The notes under the pieces are model-generated. The model did not search any database, was not told the origin of the DNA, and saw only the letters and a list, made by a program, of their open reading frames with translations. The position numbers and the translations under genes were made by a program. Shown here piece by piece: positions 5,901 through 12,344 of a stretch of 19,301 nucleotides of DNA (positions are counted from its first letter, which is position 1; each line of letters opens with the position of its first letter). The stretch comes from Gammaproteobacteria bacterium (lineage in GTDB: Bacteria > Pseudomonadota > Gammaproteobacteria > Thiohalorhabdales > Thiohalorhabdaceae): NCBI GenBank assembly GCA_018609925.1, contig JAHEOG010000106.1, forward strand, positions 1-19,301. The letters run 5' to 3'.

Positions 5901-8564
5901 ATGAAACGCATGCTAATCAATGCCACCAACCCGGAGGAGCTCCGGGTGGCGGTGGTGGACGGTCAAAAGCTGCTCAATCTGGATGTTGAGAACGCCGCCC
6001 ACCAACAGAAGAAAGGCAATATCTACAAAGGCCGGGTGACCCGGGTGGAAGCCAGCCTGCAAGCGGCGTTCGTCGAGTACGGCGGCGGCCGCCAGGGCTT
6101 CCTGCCCATCAAGGAGATCGGCCGGGAATACTACCCCGAGGACGAGCAGGGCAAAACCCCGTCGCCGCGCAAGGTACGGATCCAGGATGTGGTCTCCGAG
6201 AGGCAGGAGCTCATCGTCCAGGTGGACAAGGAGGAGCGCGGCACCAAGGGGGCGGCCTTAACCACCCTGCCCTCCCTGGCCGGCCGGTACCTGGTCCTCA
6301 TGCCCAACAATCCCCGGGCCGGCGGGGTTTCCCGCCGCATCGAGGGGGAGGACCGCAAGGAGCTCCGGGACGCCCTCAACTCCCTGGAGGTTCCGGAGGG
6401 GGTCGGCGTCATCATCCGCACCGCGGGAATCGGCAAGAGCGCCGATCAGCTACAGCGGGACCTCAACCACCTCCTCCAGCTCTGGCACTCCATCCTGGAA
6501 CAGGCCGAAAGTGCCGACGCGCCCCTCCTGATCTACCAGGAAGGCAACACCGTCATCCGGGCGCTGCGGGACAATTTCGAGGAGGACATCACCGAGATCC
6601 TGGTGGATAACCAGGAGGTGGCGGATACGGCCCGGCAGTTCATGCAGTCGATCATGCCCGAGTGCGCCGGCCGGGTGAAGTACTACAAGGATTCCATTCC
6701 GCTGTTTTCCCGGTTCCAGATCGAGCACCAGATCGACACCGCCTACAGCCGGGAGGTGGCCCTCGACGGCGGCGGCAGCCTAATCCTGGATCCCACTGAG
6801 GCCCTGGTCTCGGTGGACATCAATTCGGCCAAGGCGACCAAGGGCCAGGATCTGGAGGAGACCGCCCTCCAGACCAACCTGGAGGCCGCCGAGGAGCTCC
6901 CGCGCCAGCTGCGCTTGCGCGATGTGGGCGGACTCATCGTGATCGACTTCATCGACATGAAGCGCAAGCGCAACATCCAGGCCGTGGAGGACAAGCTGCG
7001 GGAGGCGGTCAAGGTCGACCGTGCCCGGATCAAAGTGGGTAAGATCTCCCGCTTCGGACTCCTTGAGATGTCCCGCCAACGCCTTCGGCCCTCCCTGGGA
7101 GAGGCGACCCACACCGCCTGCCCGCGCTGCAACGGCCAGGGGCGGATCCGGACTATCGAATCCTCCGCCCTGCACATCCTTCGGGTGCTCGAAGAGGAGA
7201 GCCTCAAGGAGCAAACGGCCTACATCGACGCCCGGGTTCCGGTGGAGGTGGCTTCCTACCTCCTCAACGAGAAGCGCTCCGGCCTAAGCGTGCTGGAGGA
7301 GCGCTACACCGTCAGCCTAACCATCATCCCCGACCCCAATCTCATGACCCCCGCCTACTCGGTGGAACGGGGCCGGGCAAAGGACCTGGAGGAAGGGGAG
7401 AGCCGCAGCGTCAGCTACAGCCAGATCACAACCCCCGAGCCCACCGCCAATCCGCGCAGCAGCGAGACCCAGCCGACCGCCGATTCCGAGGCTCCCCTCT
7501 CCCCTACCGTGGCGGCACCACGCCCGGAGCAGCCCGAGTCGGCACCGGCGACCTCCCTCAGCCCAGGAGGGACGGCCGCCGCCTCTTTCTGGAAGCGATT
7601 GCTGGGCGCCCTTCTCCCCGAGTCGGGATCGGATGCCCGCGGACCGAGCGGGGACCAGACCGCCGAGGGTCCTGCCAAGGGTAAGGCGGGCCAGGAGGAT
7701 TCCGGTAAGGGGCAGTCCACAGCCCAAGCCGGCTCCGGATCGGGAAGGCGGAGCCGACAGTCCTCGCGGGGGCGGGGACGGTCCCAGTCTCAGAAGGCCG
7801 GCCCCGGCAGCTCCGACCAAAAGCCGACGGAGAAAACCGCCGCCAAGGGCGGAAGCCAATCCACGGAGAGCCCCAAGACGGAGAGCCCCAAGGGGGCCAA
7901 AGGGGGCTCGGGCACCTCGACCAGGGAGGAAACCGATTCCTCCGCTAAGGGAGAAAAAGGGAAAAAGGATTCCGGGCAAGGCGCGCAAGCCGCAGGTAGC
8001 GCCCAGGGATCCGCCAGCCAGGATTCGGCCTCCCAAGGAAAGGAGACCCAGGAGTCCGGTACCCAGACCTCGGGGAAGTCCCAGCGCAGCCGTTCCGGCT
8101 CTCGGGGCCGCCGCGGGGGCTCGGGAGGCCGCCGGCGGCGCGGGGGCCAAGGCCAATCGCGCAATAACGGGGCAAATCAGACCGAGGCCAATCAGTCTGC
8201 CGCTGGTCAGTCCACCGAGGGACCCAAGGAATCGGGCCAGCCGGAGAAACAAACTGCCTCGACCGGTGGCAACGAGGGCAAAAGCGAATCATCCGCCAAA
8301 GGCCAGGGAGAGGCCGGCAAATCCGGAGGGGCCAAGAAATCCGGTGGTGGCTCCAAGTCCACCCAAAGCCAGGGCACGGCCGGCTCCGAGGAATCCAATA
8401 AGCGGATCTCCCCGCCCAAGCCGTCAGTGGACGATATCCAGGTCCCTGCCCACACCGCTGATTTCTTCGAAACGGGGGATGCCAAGGCATCCGGGAGTAG
8501 CCCCGAGGCTTCGGAGGAGGATCGGGAGCGCAAGGAGGAGGAGGAGTCCACCAGCGAATCCTGA
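5901..8564 (+). CDS. rne: Ribonuclease E
   Basis: Essential single-strand endoribonuclease for rRNA/tRNA processing and mRNA decay, and core of the degradosome. The 887-aa protein starts MKRMLINATNPEELRVAVVDGQ, nearly as in E. coli. The N-terminal half holds an S1 domain (about 37-120), the 5'-sensor region, and the DNase I-like catalytic domain with Asp306 (VSVDIN) and Asp349 (VIDFIDM). The Zn-link Cys407/Cys410 (ACPRC) joins subunits of the tetramer, followed by the small domain to about residue 490. From about 500 the sequence is disordered, rich in Ser, Gly, Gln, Lys and Glu. ASFWKRLLGALLPESG (561-576) looks like the membrane-binding amphipathic helix of segment A. Arg-rich blocks at about 616-628 and 729-749 probably bind RNA. 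It ends acidic. Length is between E. coli RNase E (1061) and RNase G (about 490). The long leader suggests autoregulation (inference). Confidence 0.98.
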   Translation: MKRMLINATNPEELRVAVVDGQKLLNLDVENAAHQQKKGNIYKGRVTRVEASLQAAFVEYGGGRQGFLPIKEIGREYYPEDEQGKTPSPRKVRIQDVVSERQELIVQVDKEERGTKGAALTTLPSLAGRYLVLMPNNPRAGGVSRRIEGEDRKELRDALNSLEVPEGVGVIIRTAGIGKSADQLQRDLNHLLQLWHSILEQAESADAPLLIYQEGNTVIRALRDNFEEDITEILVDNQEVADTARQFMQSIMPECAGRVKYYKDSIPLFSRFQIEHQIDTAYSREVALDGGGSLILDPTEALVSVDINSAKATKGQDLEETALQTNLEAAEELPRQLRLRDVGGLIVIDFIDMKRKRNIQAVEDKLREAVKVDRARIKVGKISRFGLLEMSRQRLRPSLGEATHTACPRCNGQGRIRTIESSALHILRVLEEESLKEQTAYIDARVPVEVASYLLNEKRSGLSVLEERYTVSLTIIPDPNLMTPAYSVERGRAKDLEEGESRSVSYSQITTPEPTANPRSSETQPTADSEAPLSPTVAAPRPEQPESAPATSLSPGGTAAASFWKRLLGALLPESGSDARGPSGDQTAEGPAKGKAGQEDSGKGQSTAQAGSGSGRRSRQSSRGRGRSQSQKAGPGSSDQKPTEKTAAKGGSQSTESPKTESPKGAKGGSGTSTREETDSSAKGEKGKKDSGQGAQAAGSAQGSASQDSASQGKETQESGTQTSGKSQRSRSGSRGRRGGSGGRRRRGGQGQSRNNGANQTEANQSAAGQSTEGPKESGQPEKQTASTGGNEGKSESSAKGQGEAGKSGGAKKSGGGSKSTQSQGTAGSEESNKRISPPKPSVDDIQVPAHTADFFETGDAKASGSSPEASEEDRERKEEEESTSES
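7863..7892 (+). repeat. 15-bp tandem duplication inside the rne tail
   Basis: ACGGAGAGCCCCAAG occurs twice back to back (7863-7877 and 7878-7892), encoding TESPK twice within the disordered region of RNase E, about residues 655-664. It is in frame, so it only lengthens the linker. Confidence 0.85.
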
Positions 8565-8592
8565 TCGGAGTCGGATCTCAGCCCGGGAAAAG

Positions 8593-8623
8593 AAAGAGCC
8601 CCGCCGGGACGGCGGGGCTCTTT
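8593..8623. terminator. Bidirectional Rho-independent terminator between rne and cold-shock gene
   Basis: A perfect 13-bp stem, AAAGAGCCCCGCC (8593-8605) with GGCGGGGCTCTTT (8611-8623), encloses the five-base loop GGGAC. On the minus strand the stem is followed by CTTTTCCC, a good U-rich tail for the cold-shock gene. On the plus strand the U-run is the last part of the stem (CTCTTTC), serving rne. The two genes converge here: the rne stop is 28 bases to the left and the cold-shock stop 25 to the right. Confidence 0.92.
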
Positions 8624-8647
8624 CAACCCGTTCGCAAGGTCGAAAGG

Positions 8648-8848
8648 CTAGGTGTGCACCACGCTGGCCTTCTCTCCTTTAGGGCCGGTCTCACTCTCGA
8701 AGGAGACGGTCTGGCCTTCGGTCAGGCTCTTGAACCCCTCCTCCTGAATGGCCGAAAAGTGGACGAATACGTCCTCACCGCCATCGTCGGGCGCAATGAA
8801 TCCGAAGCCCTTGGCGTCATTAAACCACTTCACCGAACCTTGACGCAT
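8648..8848 (-). CDS. Cold-shock-domain protein, CspA family
   Basis: A 66-aa single-domain OB-fold RNA/DNA-binding protein acting as an RNA chaperone. MRQGSVKWFNDAKGFGFIAPDDG includes RNP1 (KGFGFI, residues 13-18), and RNP2 is VFVHF (27-31). The C-terminal GPKGEKASVV is also typical. Length is normal. ATG at 8848 has AGGAG (8858-8862 on the plus-strand numbering) nine bases upstream. A strong predicted promoter lies about 100 bases upstream, giving a leader of roughly 90 bases; cold-shock genes often have regulatory leaders, though that is not shown here. Which paralogue (CspA, CspC, CspD) it corresponds to, and whether it is cold-induced, cannot be decided. It is convergent with rne, with a shared terminator. 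Confidence 0.96.
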   Translation of the reverse strand: MRQGSVKWFNDAKGFGFIAPDDGGEDVFVHFSAIQEEGFKSLTEGQTVSFESETGPKGEKASVVHT

Positions 8849-8947
8849 TAACGAAAACTCCTAGAAAAACCAGAAAGAGGTGCCTGCCGTCTCGACCCCG
8901 GCTATCCACTTCGGGCAGATTCCTACGACAAGCACAGCGACGAATAG

Positions 8948-8976
8948 ATTATACGCTCCTTTCCCGCGCTTGGCAA
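8948..8976 (-). promoter_or_regulatory. Strong sigma70 promoter for the cold-shock gene
   Basis: On the minus strand TTGCCA (8976-8971) and a perfect TATAAT (8953-8948) are separated by exactly 17 bases. Transcription would begin near 8941, leaving a leader of about 93 bases before the ATG at 8848. This is the best promoter match in the window. Confidence 0.75.
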
Positions 8977-8997
8977 AACCAAGCCCGCTTTTGCCAA
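8970..8997. repeat. Inverted repeat overlapping the cold-shock promoter -35 box
   Basis: TTGGCAAAA (8970-8978) and TTTTGCCAA (8989-8997) are perfect 9-bp arms around a 10-base spacer. The left arm covers the -35 element. A second hairpin, GCTTGG-CAAAA-CCAAGC (8968-8984), shares the left arm. Neither has a U-tract, so an operator or upstream RNA structure is more likely than a terminator. Confidence 0.6.
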
Positions 8998-9040
8998 CCA
9001 AGTCGAAGAGCAGCGTTCCGGGATAGCTCTTAAAACCCGT

Positions 9041-9391
9041 TCAGCCCTCCTTATTGGCGGAACAGGCCATCCCGGCTTCCTGCTGAGCGTTGTCGCAGTT
9101 CCACACCTCTGTCGTGCCCTCCTCGTCCGGGCGGATCATGACCAGATAGCTCAGCCCGCTCATGCACTTGGTCACCCAGTAGGCCTTCTCATCTTTGAGC
9201 ACCTTGAAGGATACCTCCCAGGCCCGGCAGCGGTGGCCCTCGGAGCCCACAACCTGGCCTAACACTTGGCGCTTTTCCCGGGCCTCGGCGTCCTTGAGCA
9301 TCTGATGGCCTTGGTTCTCCGCATTGGCCCAGCCCGCCAGGCCGAGCCCCAACAGGCCCACAAGCAGGACAATCAAACGCCCAGAGGTCAT
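9041..9391 (-). CDS. Hypothetical secreted four-cysteine protein
   Basis: I do not recognise a family. From the ATG at 9391 the protein is 116 aa and begins with a clear Sec signal peptide: a short polar start with Arg5, a hydrophobic core LIVLLVGLLGLGLAGW, and a probable signal peptidase I site after ANA24. The mature part (about 92 aa) has exactly four cysteines, Cys55, Cys76, Cys99 and Cys110, which suggests two disulfides in the periplasm. It is rich in charged residues, with WEVSFKVLKDEKAYWVTKCMSGLSY-like beta-prone sequence (about residues 58-82). The ATG at 9391 was preferred to an in-frame ATG at 9436 because GGGAGGG sits about 6 bases upstream and because it starts the signal peptide properly. 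It stands alone on its strand, 192 bases before the cold-shock gene. Confidence 0.75.
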   Translation of the reverse strand: MTSGRLIVLLVGLLGLGLAGWANAENQGHQMLKDAEAREKRQVLGQVVGSEGHRCRAWEVSFKVLKDEKAYWVTKCMSGLSYLVMIRPDEEGTTEVWNCDNAQQEAGMACSANKEG

Positions 9392-9838
9392 AGCACCCTC
9401 CCAGTGGCTTTGCAGTAGAAACCGTTCGGAGTCCAATCAAAAGGGGCCCGATTCCTGATCAGCCTCAGCCGCTCTTTGCGAGGCCAGAGGATCCGCCCGA
9501 GCCGATCCGGCCCGAGGAAGACTCCGCCCGCCCACCAGACCCCGCCCCATCCAACTGAACCTGATCAGTAACCAGGCAAGGGGTTTAGGCCTTGGGCCGG
9601 CTCCGAAGAAAATGGTTCCCGGAGCGGGGACCCGGCGGGAGCCGGGCATTATAGGGCCCTTCCCATATTGCCGAAACGCACAGCCGGGGAAAGGGATCTT
9701 GCCAGGGGTGTTAGGTTTGGGCTGACCGGATTTTGGGGACATCCGCTAAGGGATCGTTGCTGGATCGATGGCGATTCGGTAGGCAGCGGAGGACGGTATC
9801 GTGGAGAAGGAAACTCATTACCTTGGGGAGATGGAGAA
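9392..9838. other. 447-base intergenic region between two divergent hypothetical genes
   Basis: No gene was found. It holds the ribosome-binding site of the leftward secreted-protein gene, two copies of CCTGATCAG (9454-9462 and 9560-9568), hairpin-forming arms GCTCCG/CGGAGC around 9600-9625, a second hairpin CCCGGC-GGGA-GCCGGG (9631-9646) and a minus-strand TATAAT (9648-9653). GGGGAG (9825-9830) is the ribosome-binding site of the rightward gene. No promoter for the rightward gene was recognised. Confidence 0.5.
9648..9653 (-). promoter_or_regulatory. Isolated perfect -10 hexamer upstream of the secreted-protein gene
   Basis: A perfect TATAAT on the minus strand. The expected -35 position (TTTCGG at 17 bases) is a poor match. 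If used, it would start a transcript about 250 bases upstream of the secreted-protein gene, running through hairpin CCCGGC-GGGA-GCCGGG (9631-9646). Confidence 0.25.
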
Positions 9839-10099
9839 ATGAGCTTCGAAGACAAGCTTTCCGGGGAGAGCCATACCCGGGAGCTGCGAAACGGCGAGCT
9901 GATCAATATCTATCGGCAACCGGGAAAAGATTGGGAAATAACCCGATATGAGTTCCAGCATCGTCTGGAAAGCGGCCAAATAGAATGGACAGAAGGGCTG
10001 CCCGAAGAATGGCGGGAGGAGACCTTTTCCTCTCCGGAGGAAGCGGTCGACTTTGCCCAAAGGGAGGTCGATGAGGGGAAGGTTCCCGGCAATCCCTGA
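9839..10099 (+). CDS. Hypothetical small acidic protein (86 aa)
   Basis: Not recognised. The product starts MSFEDKLSGESHTRELRNGE and is acidic and soluble, with no signal peptide, membrane segment or cysteine. It has aromatic-rich, alternating segments (INIYRQPGKDWEITRYEFQHRL) likely to form beta strands, then a probable amphipathic helix SSPEEAVDFAQREVDEG near the C-terminus. The frame is open from 9668, but the ATG at 9839 was chosen because GGGGAG (9825-9830) lies 8 bases upstream, while the upstream stretch reads like untranslated DNA. It is a single gene, divergent from the secreted-protein gene and convergent with tRNA-Asn; no terminator was seen after it. The regular codon pattern and good ribosome-binding site favour a real gene, but no function can be suggested. 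Confidence 0.6.
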   Translation: MSFEDKLSGESHTRELRNGELINIYRQPGKDWEITRYEFQHRLESGQIEWTEGLPEEWREETFSSPEEAVDFAQREVDEGKVPGNP

Positions 10100-10193
10100 G
10101 CCTGCTTCCTGTAAGCCAGGGAACCTCTCTCTATAGCCCCTTGTTTATCGAGCTTCTGGCCCTTGTGGCTGCATCACCAGGCCATCGGCGGTG

Positions 10194-10214
10194 GGGTGAC
10201 GATCTATCTCACCC
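10194..10214. other. Weak stem-loop in the gap before tRNA-Asn
   Basis: GGGTGA (10194-10199) and TCACCC (10209-10214) form a 6-bp stem with a nine-base loop, without a U-tract. It lies in the gap between the 86-aa gene and the tRNA. Otherwise this gap shows no gene with a usable start. Confidence 0.3.
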
Positions 10215-10278
10215 GGATCAGCTGCCTTCCCGGGTTCCCGCGAGGGGATCGCTTCGATTAGGAAGGTAAAGAGCTTAA

Positions 10279-10293
10279 AAGGCGGGTCGCCTT
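10279..10293 (-). terminator. Possible terminator after tRNA-Asn
   Basis: On the minus strand, about 20 bases past the tRNA 3' end, AAGGCG-ACC-CGCCTT forms a 6-bp stem with a three-base loop and runs into TTTTAAGC. The stem is short and the U-run brief, so it is only a moderate candidate. Confidence 0.4.
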
Positions 10294-10312
10294 GGAAAGT
10301 TCCTTGGGGAAA

Positions 10313-10387
10313 TGGCTCCCCGGGCTGGACTCGAACCAGCGACGCGGTGGTTAACAGCCACCTGCTCTACCGCTGAGCTACCGGGGA
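10313..10387 (-). tRNA. tRNA-Asn (anticodon GTT)
   Basis: The reverse strand folds into a full cloverleaf. The acceptor stem TCCCCGG/CCGGGGA is perfect. The D arm is GCTC-AGCGGTA-GAGC and the anticodon arm GGTGG-CTGTTAA-CCACC, with anticodon GTT at 10355-10353. The variable loop is GCGTC and the T arm GCTGG-TTCGAGT-CCAGC. The discriminator is G and CCA is encoded (10315-10313). The length is 75 bases with CCA. It stands alone with its own promoter, between the ribbon-helix-helix gene and the 86-aa gene. Confidence 0.97.
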
Positions 10388-10399
10388 ACAGGGTGCAAA

Positions 10400-10428
10400 A
10401 ACGTATCCCAGAGGCCTGGTAGTGTCAA
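10400..10428 (-). promoter_or_regulatory. Promoter of tRNA-Asn
   Basis: On the minus strand a perfect TTGACA (10428-10423) and TACGTT (10405-10400) are 17 bases apart; the -10 keeps the most conserved T, A and final T. Transcription would begin near 10393, giving a leader of about six bases before the mature tRNA end at 10387. Confidence 0.65.
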
Positions 10429-10477
10429 CGCGAAAGCAAGGGAAAGGGCCTCCGAGGTGGGCACCTTGCCGAACCCC

Positions 10478-10744
10478 CTACCCTTCCCCCGAGTCCTTAT
10501 CCCGTTTCGGAGGACGGCCAGTTTTCACCCGTTCCAGGCTTTCGAAGGCCCCCCGGAAGCGGCGCTCATTGGCCCACGCCAGGTTCTTCAGGGCGGCCCG
10601 GACCACCTCGCTTCGGGTGGGGGTATCCAGGCCCATTCGGTTGGCCAGGTCCCGGATGTGATCGATGAGCCCTTCGTCGCCCTCGGGCAGGGTGAAGGTG
10701 CACCGTCTCACGCGATCCCGGAAGGGGGTGGCTTGTCTTGGCAT
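10478..10744 (-). CDS. Ribbon-helix-helix (CopG/Arc-like) DNA-binding protein
   Basis: Predicted small transcription factor of 88 aa. It shows the classic MetJ/Arc layout: a basic N-terminus with a beta strand (RRCTFTLP, about residues 13-20), helix A (GDEGLIDHIRDLANRMG, 22-38) and helix B (TRSEVVRAALKNLAW, 43-57), then a charged tail ending RPPKRDKDSGEG. Such proteins bind palindromic operators as dimers and commonly control their own promoter. The ATG at 10744 was preferred to the ATG at 10774 because the extra ten residues (MNISYFFERT) overlap a likely -10 and palindrome; neither start has a strong ribosome-binding site. No toxin gene lies beside it, so there is no evidence for a toxin-antitoxin pair. 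It lies 60 bases after malQ and upstream of tRNA-Asn; the regulated genes are unknown. Confidence 0.82.
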   Translation of the reverse strand: MPRQATPFRDRVRRCTFTLPEGDEGLIDHIRDLANRMGLDTPTRSEVVRAALKNLAWANERRFRGAFESLERVKTGRPPKRDKDSGEG

Positions 10745-10760
10745 GGTCCGCTCAAAAAAA

Positions 10761-10775
10761 TATGAAATATTCATA
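10761..10775. promoter_or_regulatory. AT-rich palindrome at the start of the RHH gene, possible operator
   Basis: TATGAA-ATA-TTCATA is a perfect 6-bp inverted repeat with a three-base centre. It overlaps a minus-strand TATTAT (10778-10773) that could be the -10 of the ribbon-helix-helix gene, whose ATG is 17 bases farther on. A TTTTTTT run follows on the minus strand. The surrounding DNA is clearly AT-richer than the rest of the window. Confidence 0.45.
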
Positions 10776-10804
10776 ATAGATTTTGCGGGGCGCGCCGTAA
10801 GAGG

Positions 10805-12289
10805 TCAATCGCCCTCCCAGCGCCCATACAGCGTGTTCAGATGGCGCACAAAGGGGGCCAGGTCGGTCCCAACCCAGTTCCAATCGAAACGCCACCGCCA
10901 GTTGCCCTCCGTCGTCCCGGGCTGATTCATCCGGTGCTCGCTACCGAGCGCCAGGAGGTCTTGGAAGGGGACTACCGAGCACCGGGCCACCGAAGCCAAG
11001 GCCGCTCGGATCAGGGGCCAAGGCATGGGCTCGGAAGGATGCCCCAGATAGTCCAGGATGCGGGCCCGGATCTCCTCGTCCAGCTCGTCACGGAACCACC
11101 CCAGTGTGGTGTTGTTGTCGTGGGTGCCGGTGTAGACAACGTAGTCGGGACCATGGTTGTGGGGTAGGAACGGGTTTTCGGGGTCGTCCCCGAAGGCGAA
11201 CTGCAAAACCTTCATGCCGGGTAGCTCAAACCGCTTGCGCAGGGCGGTGACCGAAGGAGTGATCAGGCCCAGATCCTCCGCCACCAGGGGCAGCTCCCCC
11301 AGGGCCTCTTCCACGGCCTGGAAGAAGGCCGCTCCAGGTCCTTCCACCCAATGGCCCTCGGTGGCCGGCCGCTCGGCCGGGATCTCCCAGAAGGCCTCGA
11401 ACCCCCGGAAGTGGTCGATCCGGACCCAATCGAAGAGCCCGAACTGGGATCGCAGGCGCTCGATCCACCACCCGTATCCGTCGGCCGCGAGGCGGTCCCA
11501 CCGGAAATGGGGATTGCCCCAGTATTGCCCTGTCTCGGAGAAGTAGTCCGGCGGCACCCCGGCTACGGTTTCCGGATGACCTTGCTCGTCCAGGGCGAAG
11601 TACTGCCGGTGAGCCCAGACCTCCGCGCTGTCGTGGGCCACAAAGATGGGCATGTCGCCAAAGAGTAGGATGCCTTGACCATTGGCGTAGCCCTTGAGGG
11701 CCCGCCATTGGCTGAAGAACAGCCATTGGAAGAAGCACTGGCGGTCAGTGACCTCCCGCAAGCGCTCCCGGGCCTGCTCCAATGCCCCGGGATCCCGATC
11801 CCTCAGGGGAGGTGGCCAGTCCCACCACGGCCCGCCCTGTTCCTCCCGAAGGGCCGTAAACAGGGCGTAGTCCTCCAGCCAGCCTGCTTCGGCGCGGGTG
11901 AACTCCTCAAAGGCTTGCCGGTCTTCAGGGGCTCCTCGCTGTCGAAACCCTGCATGGGCTTGCTGGAGGGCCTGTTGCCGCAGCGTGGTGCCGGAATCTC
12001 CTTGCTCGGGAGTCGGAACCTCATCTAACCATCCCGCATCGACCAGGGCCTCCAGGGCCAACAAGGAAGGGTTGCCGGCGTGGGCGGAGAGGCTGTGGTA
12101 GGGAGAGCCGTCGCCGTGGGTGGGGCCGAGCGGTAGGACCTGCCAAACGCTGCAGCCGCACTGGGCCAGGAAATCGACGAAGCGGTAGGCACTGGCGCCG
12201 AGGTCTCCGTTGCCGGGCCCGCCCGGGAGGGAGGTGGGGTGGAGAAGGATCCCGCTGCGCCGCCGATCGCGGGGAGATTCCCGGGTCAT
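10805..12289 (-). CDS. malQ: 4-alpha-glucanotransferase (amylomaltase), GH77
   Basis: Transfers alpha-1,4-glucan segments between malto-oligosaccharides, recycling short chains released from glycogen. The 494-aa length is that of compact bacterial/plant disproportionating enzymes rather than the longer E. coli MalQ (about 690). It starts RRSGILLHPTSLPGG near residue 10, the family N-terminus. The catalytic residues are Asp292 (WVRIDHFRG, nucleophile), Glu338 (LVAEDLG, acid/base) and Asp391 (GTHDNNTT). The flexible 250s loop motif PPDYFSETGQYWGNP is intact. The ATG at 12289 has GGAGAGGG upstream, partly inside a hairpin. It is 55 bases downstream of the GH57 gene on the same strand, likely the last gene of the glgC-GH57-malQ run. 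Confidence 0.96.
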   Translation of the reverse strand: MTRESPRDRRRSGILLHPTSLPGGPGNGDLGASAYRFVDFLAQCGCSVWQVLPLGPTHGDGSPYHSLSAHAGNPSLLALEALVDAGWLDEVPTPEQGDSGTTLRQQALQQAHAGFRQRGAPEDRQAFEEFTRAEAGWLEDYALFTALREEQGGPWWDWPPPLRDRDPGALEQARERLREVTDRQCFFQWLFFSQWRALKGYANGQGILLFGDMPIFVAHDSAEVWAHRQYFALDEQGHPETVAGVPPDYFSETGQYWGNPHFRWDRLAADGYGWWIERLRSQFGLFDWVRIDHFRGFEAFWEIPAERPATEGHWVEGPGAAFFQAVEEALGELPLVAEDLGLITPSVTALRKRFELPGMKVLQFAFGDDPENPFLPHNHGPDYVVYTGTHDNNTTLGWFRDELDEEIRARILDYLGHPSEPMPWPLIRAALASVARCSVVPFQDLLALGSEHRMNQPGTTEGNWRWRFDWNWVGTDLAPFVRHLNTLYGRWEGD

Positions 12290-12290
12290 G

Positions 12291-12310
12291 GGCCCTCTCC
12301 GACAAGGGCC
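12291..12310 (-). promoter_or_regulatory. Hairpin covering the malQ ribosome-binding site
   Basis: On the minus strand GGCCCT-TGTCGGAG-AGGGCC is a perfect 6-bp stem with an eight-base loop, ending one base before the malQ ATG. The purine-rich GGAGAGGG sequence lies half in the loop and half in the stem, so folding could limit malQ translation. Confidence 0.45.
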
Positions 12311-12344
12311 GGCCCGGTCCTTTGGGAGGTCAGGGCGAGCCCCC

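Noticed and set aside
7317..8252. 311-codon Gly/Leu/Ala-rich frame opposite the rne tail
   Set aside because: Mirror of the low-complexity Ser/Gly/Gln coding region; it could mimic a membrane protein by composition but has no independent support.
10102..10260. Open frame ending IYLTRISCLPGFPRGDRFD, resembling a gene remnant
   Set aside because: No ATG, no ribosome-binding site, a stop just upstream, and no family recognised, so I could not support a gene or pseudogene.
10313..10387. Integration of a mobile element at tRNA-Asn
   Set aside because: No integrase, no second copy of the tRNA 3' end seen nearby, and the flanking genes show no clear mobile character.
10478..10774. Toxin-antitoxin pair around the ribbon-helix-helix gene
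   Set aside because: No second small gene adjoins it on the same strand; the downstream neighbour is a tRNA and the upstream one is malQ.
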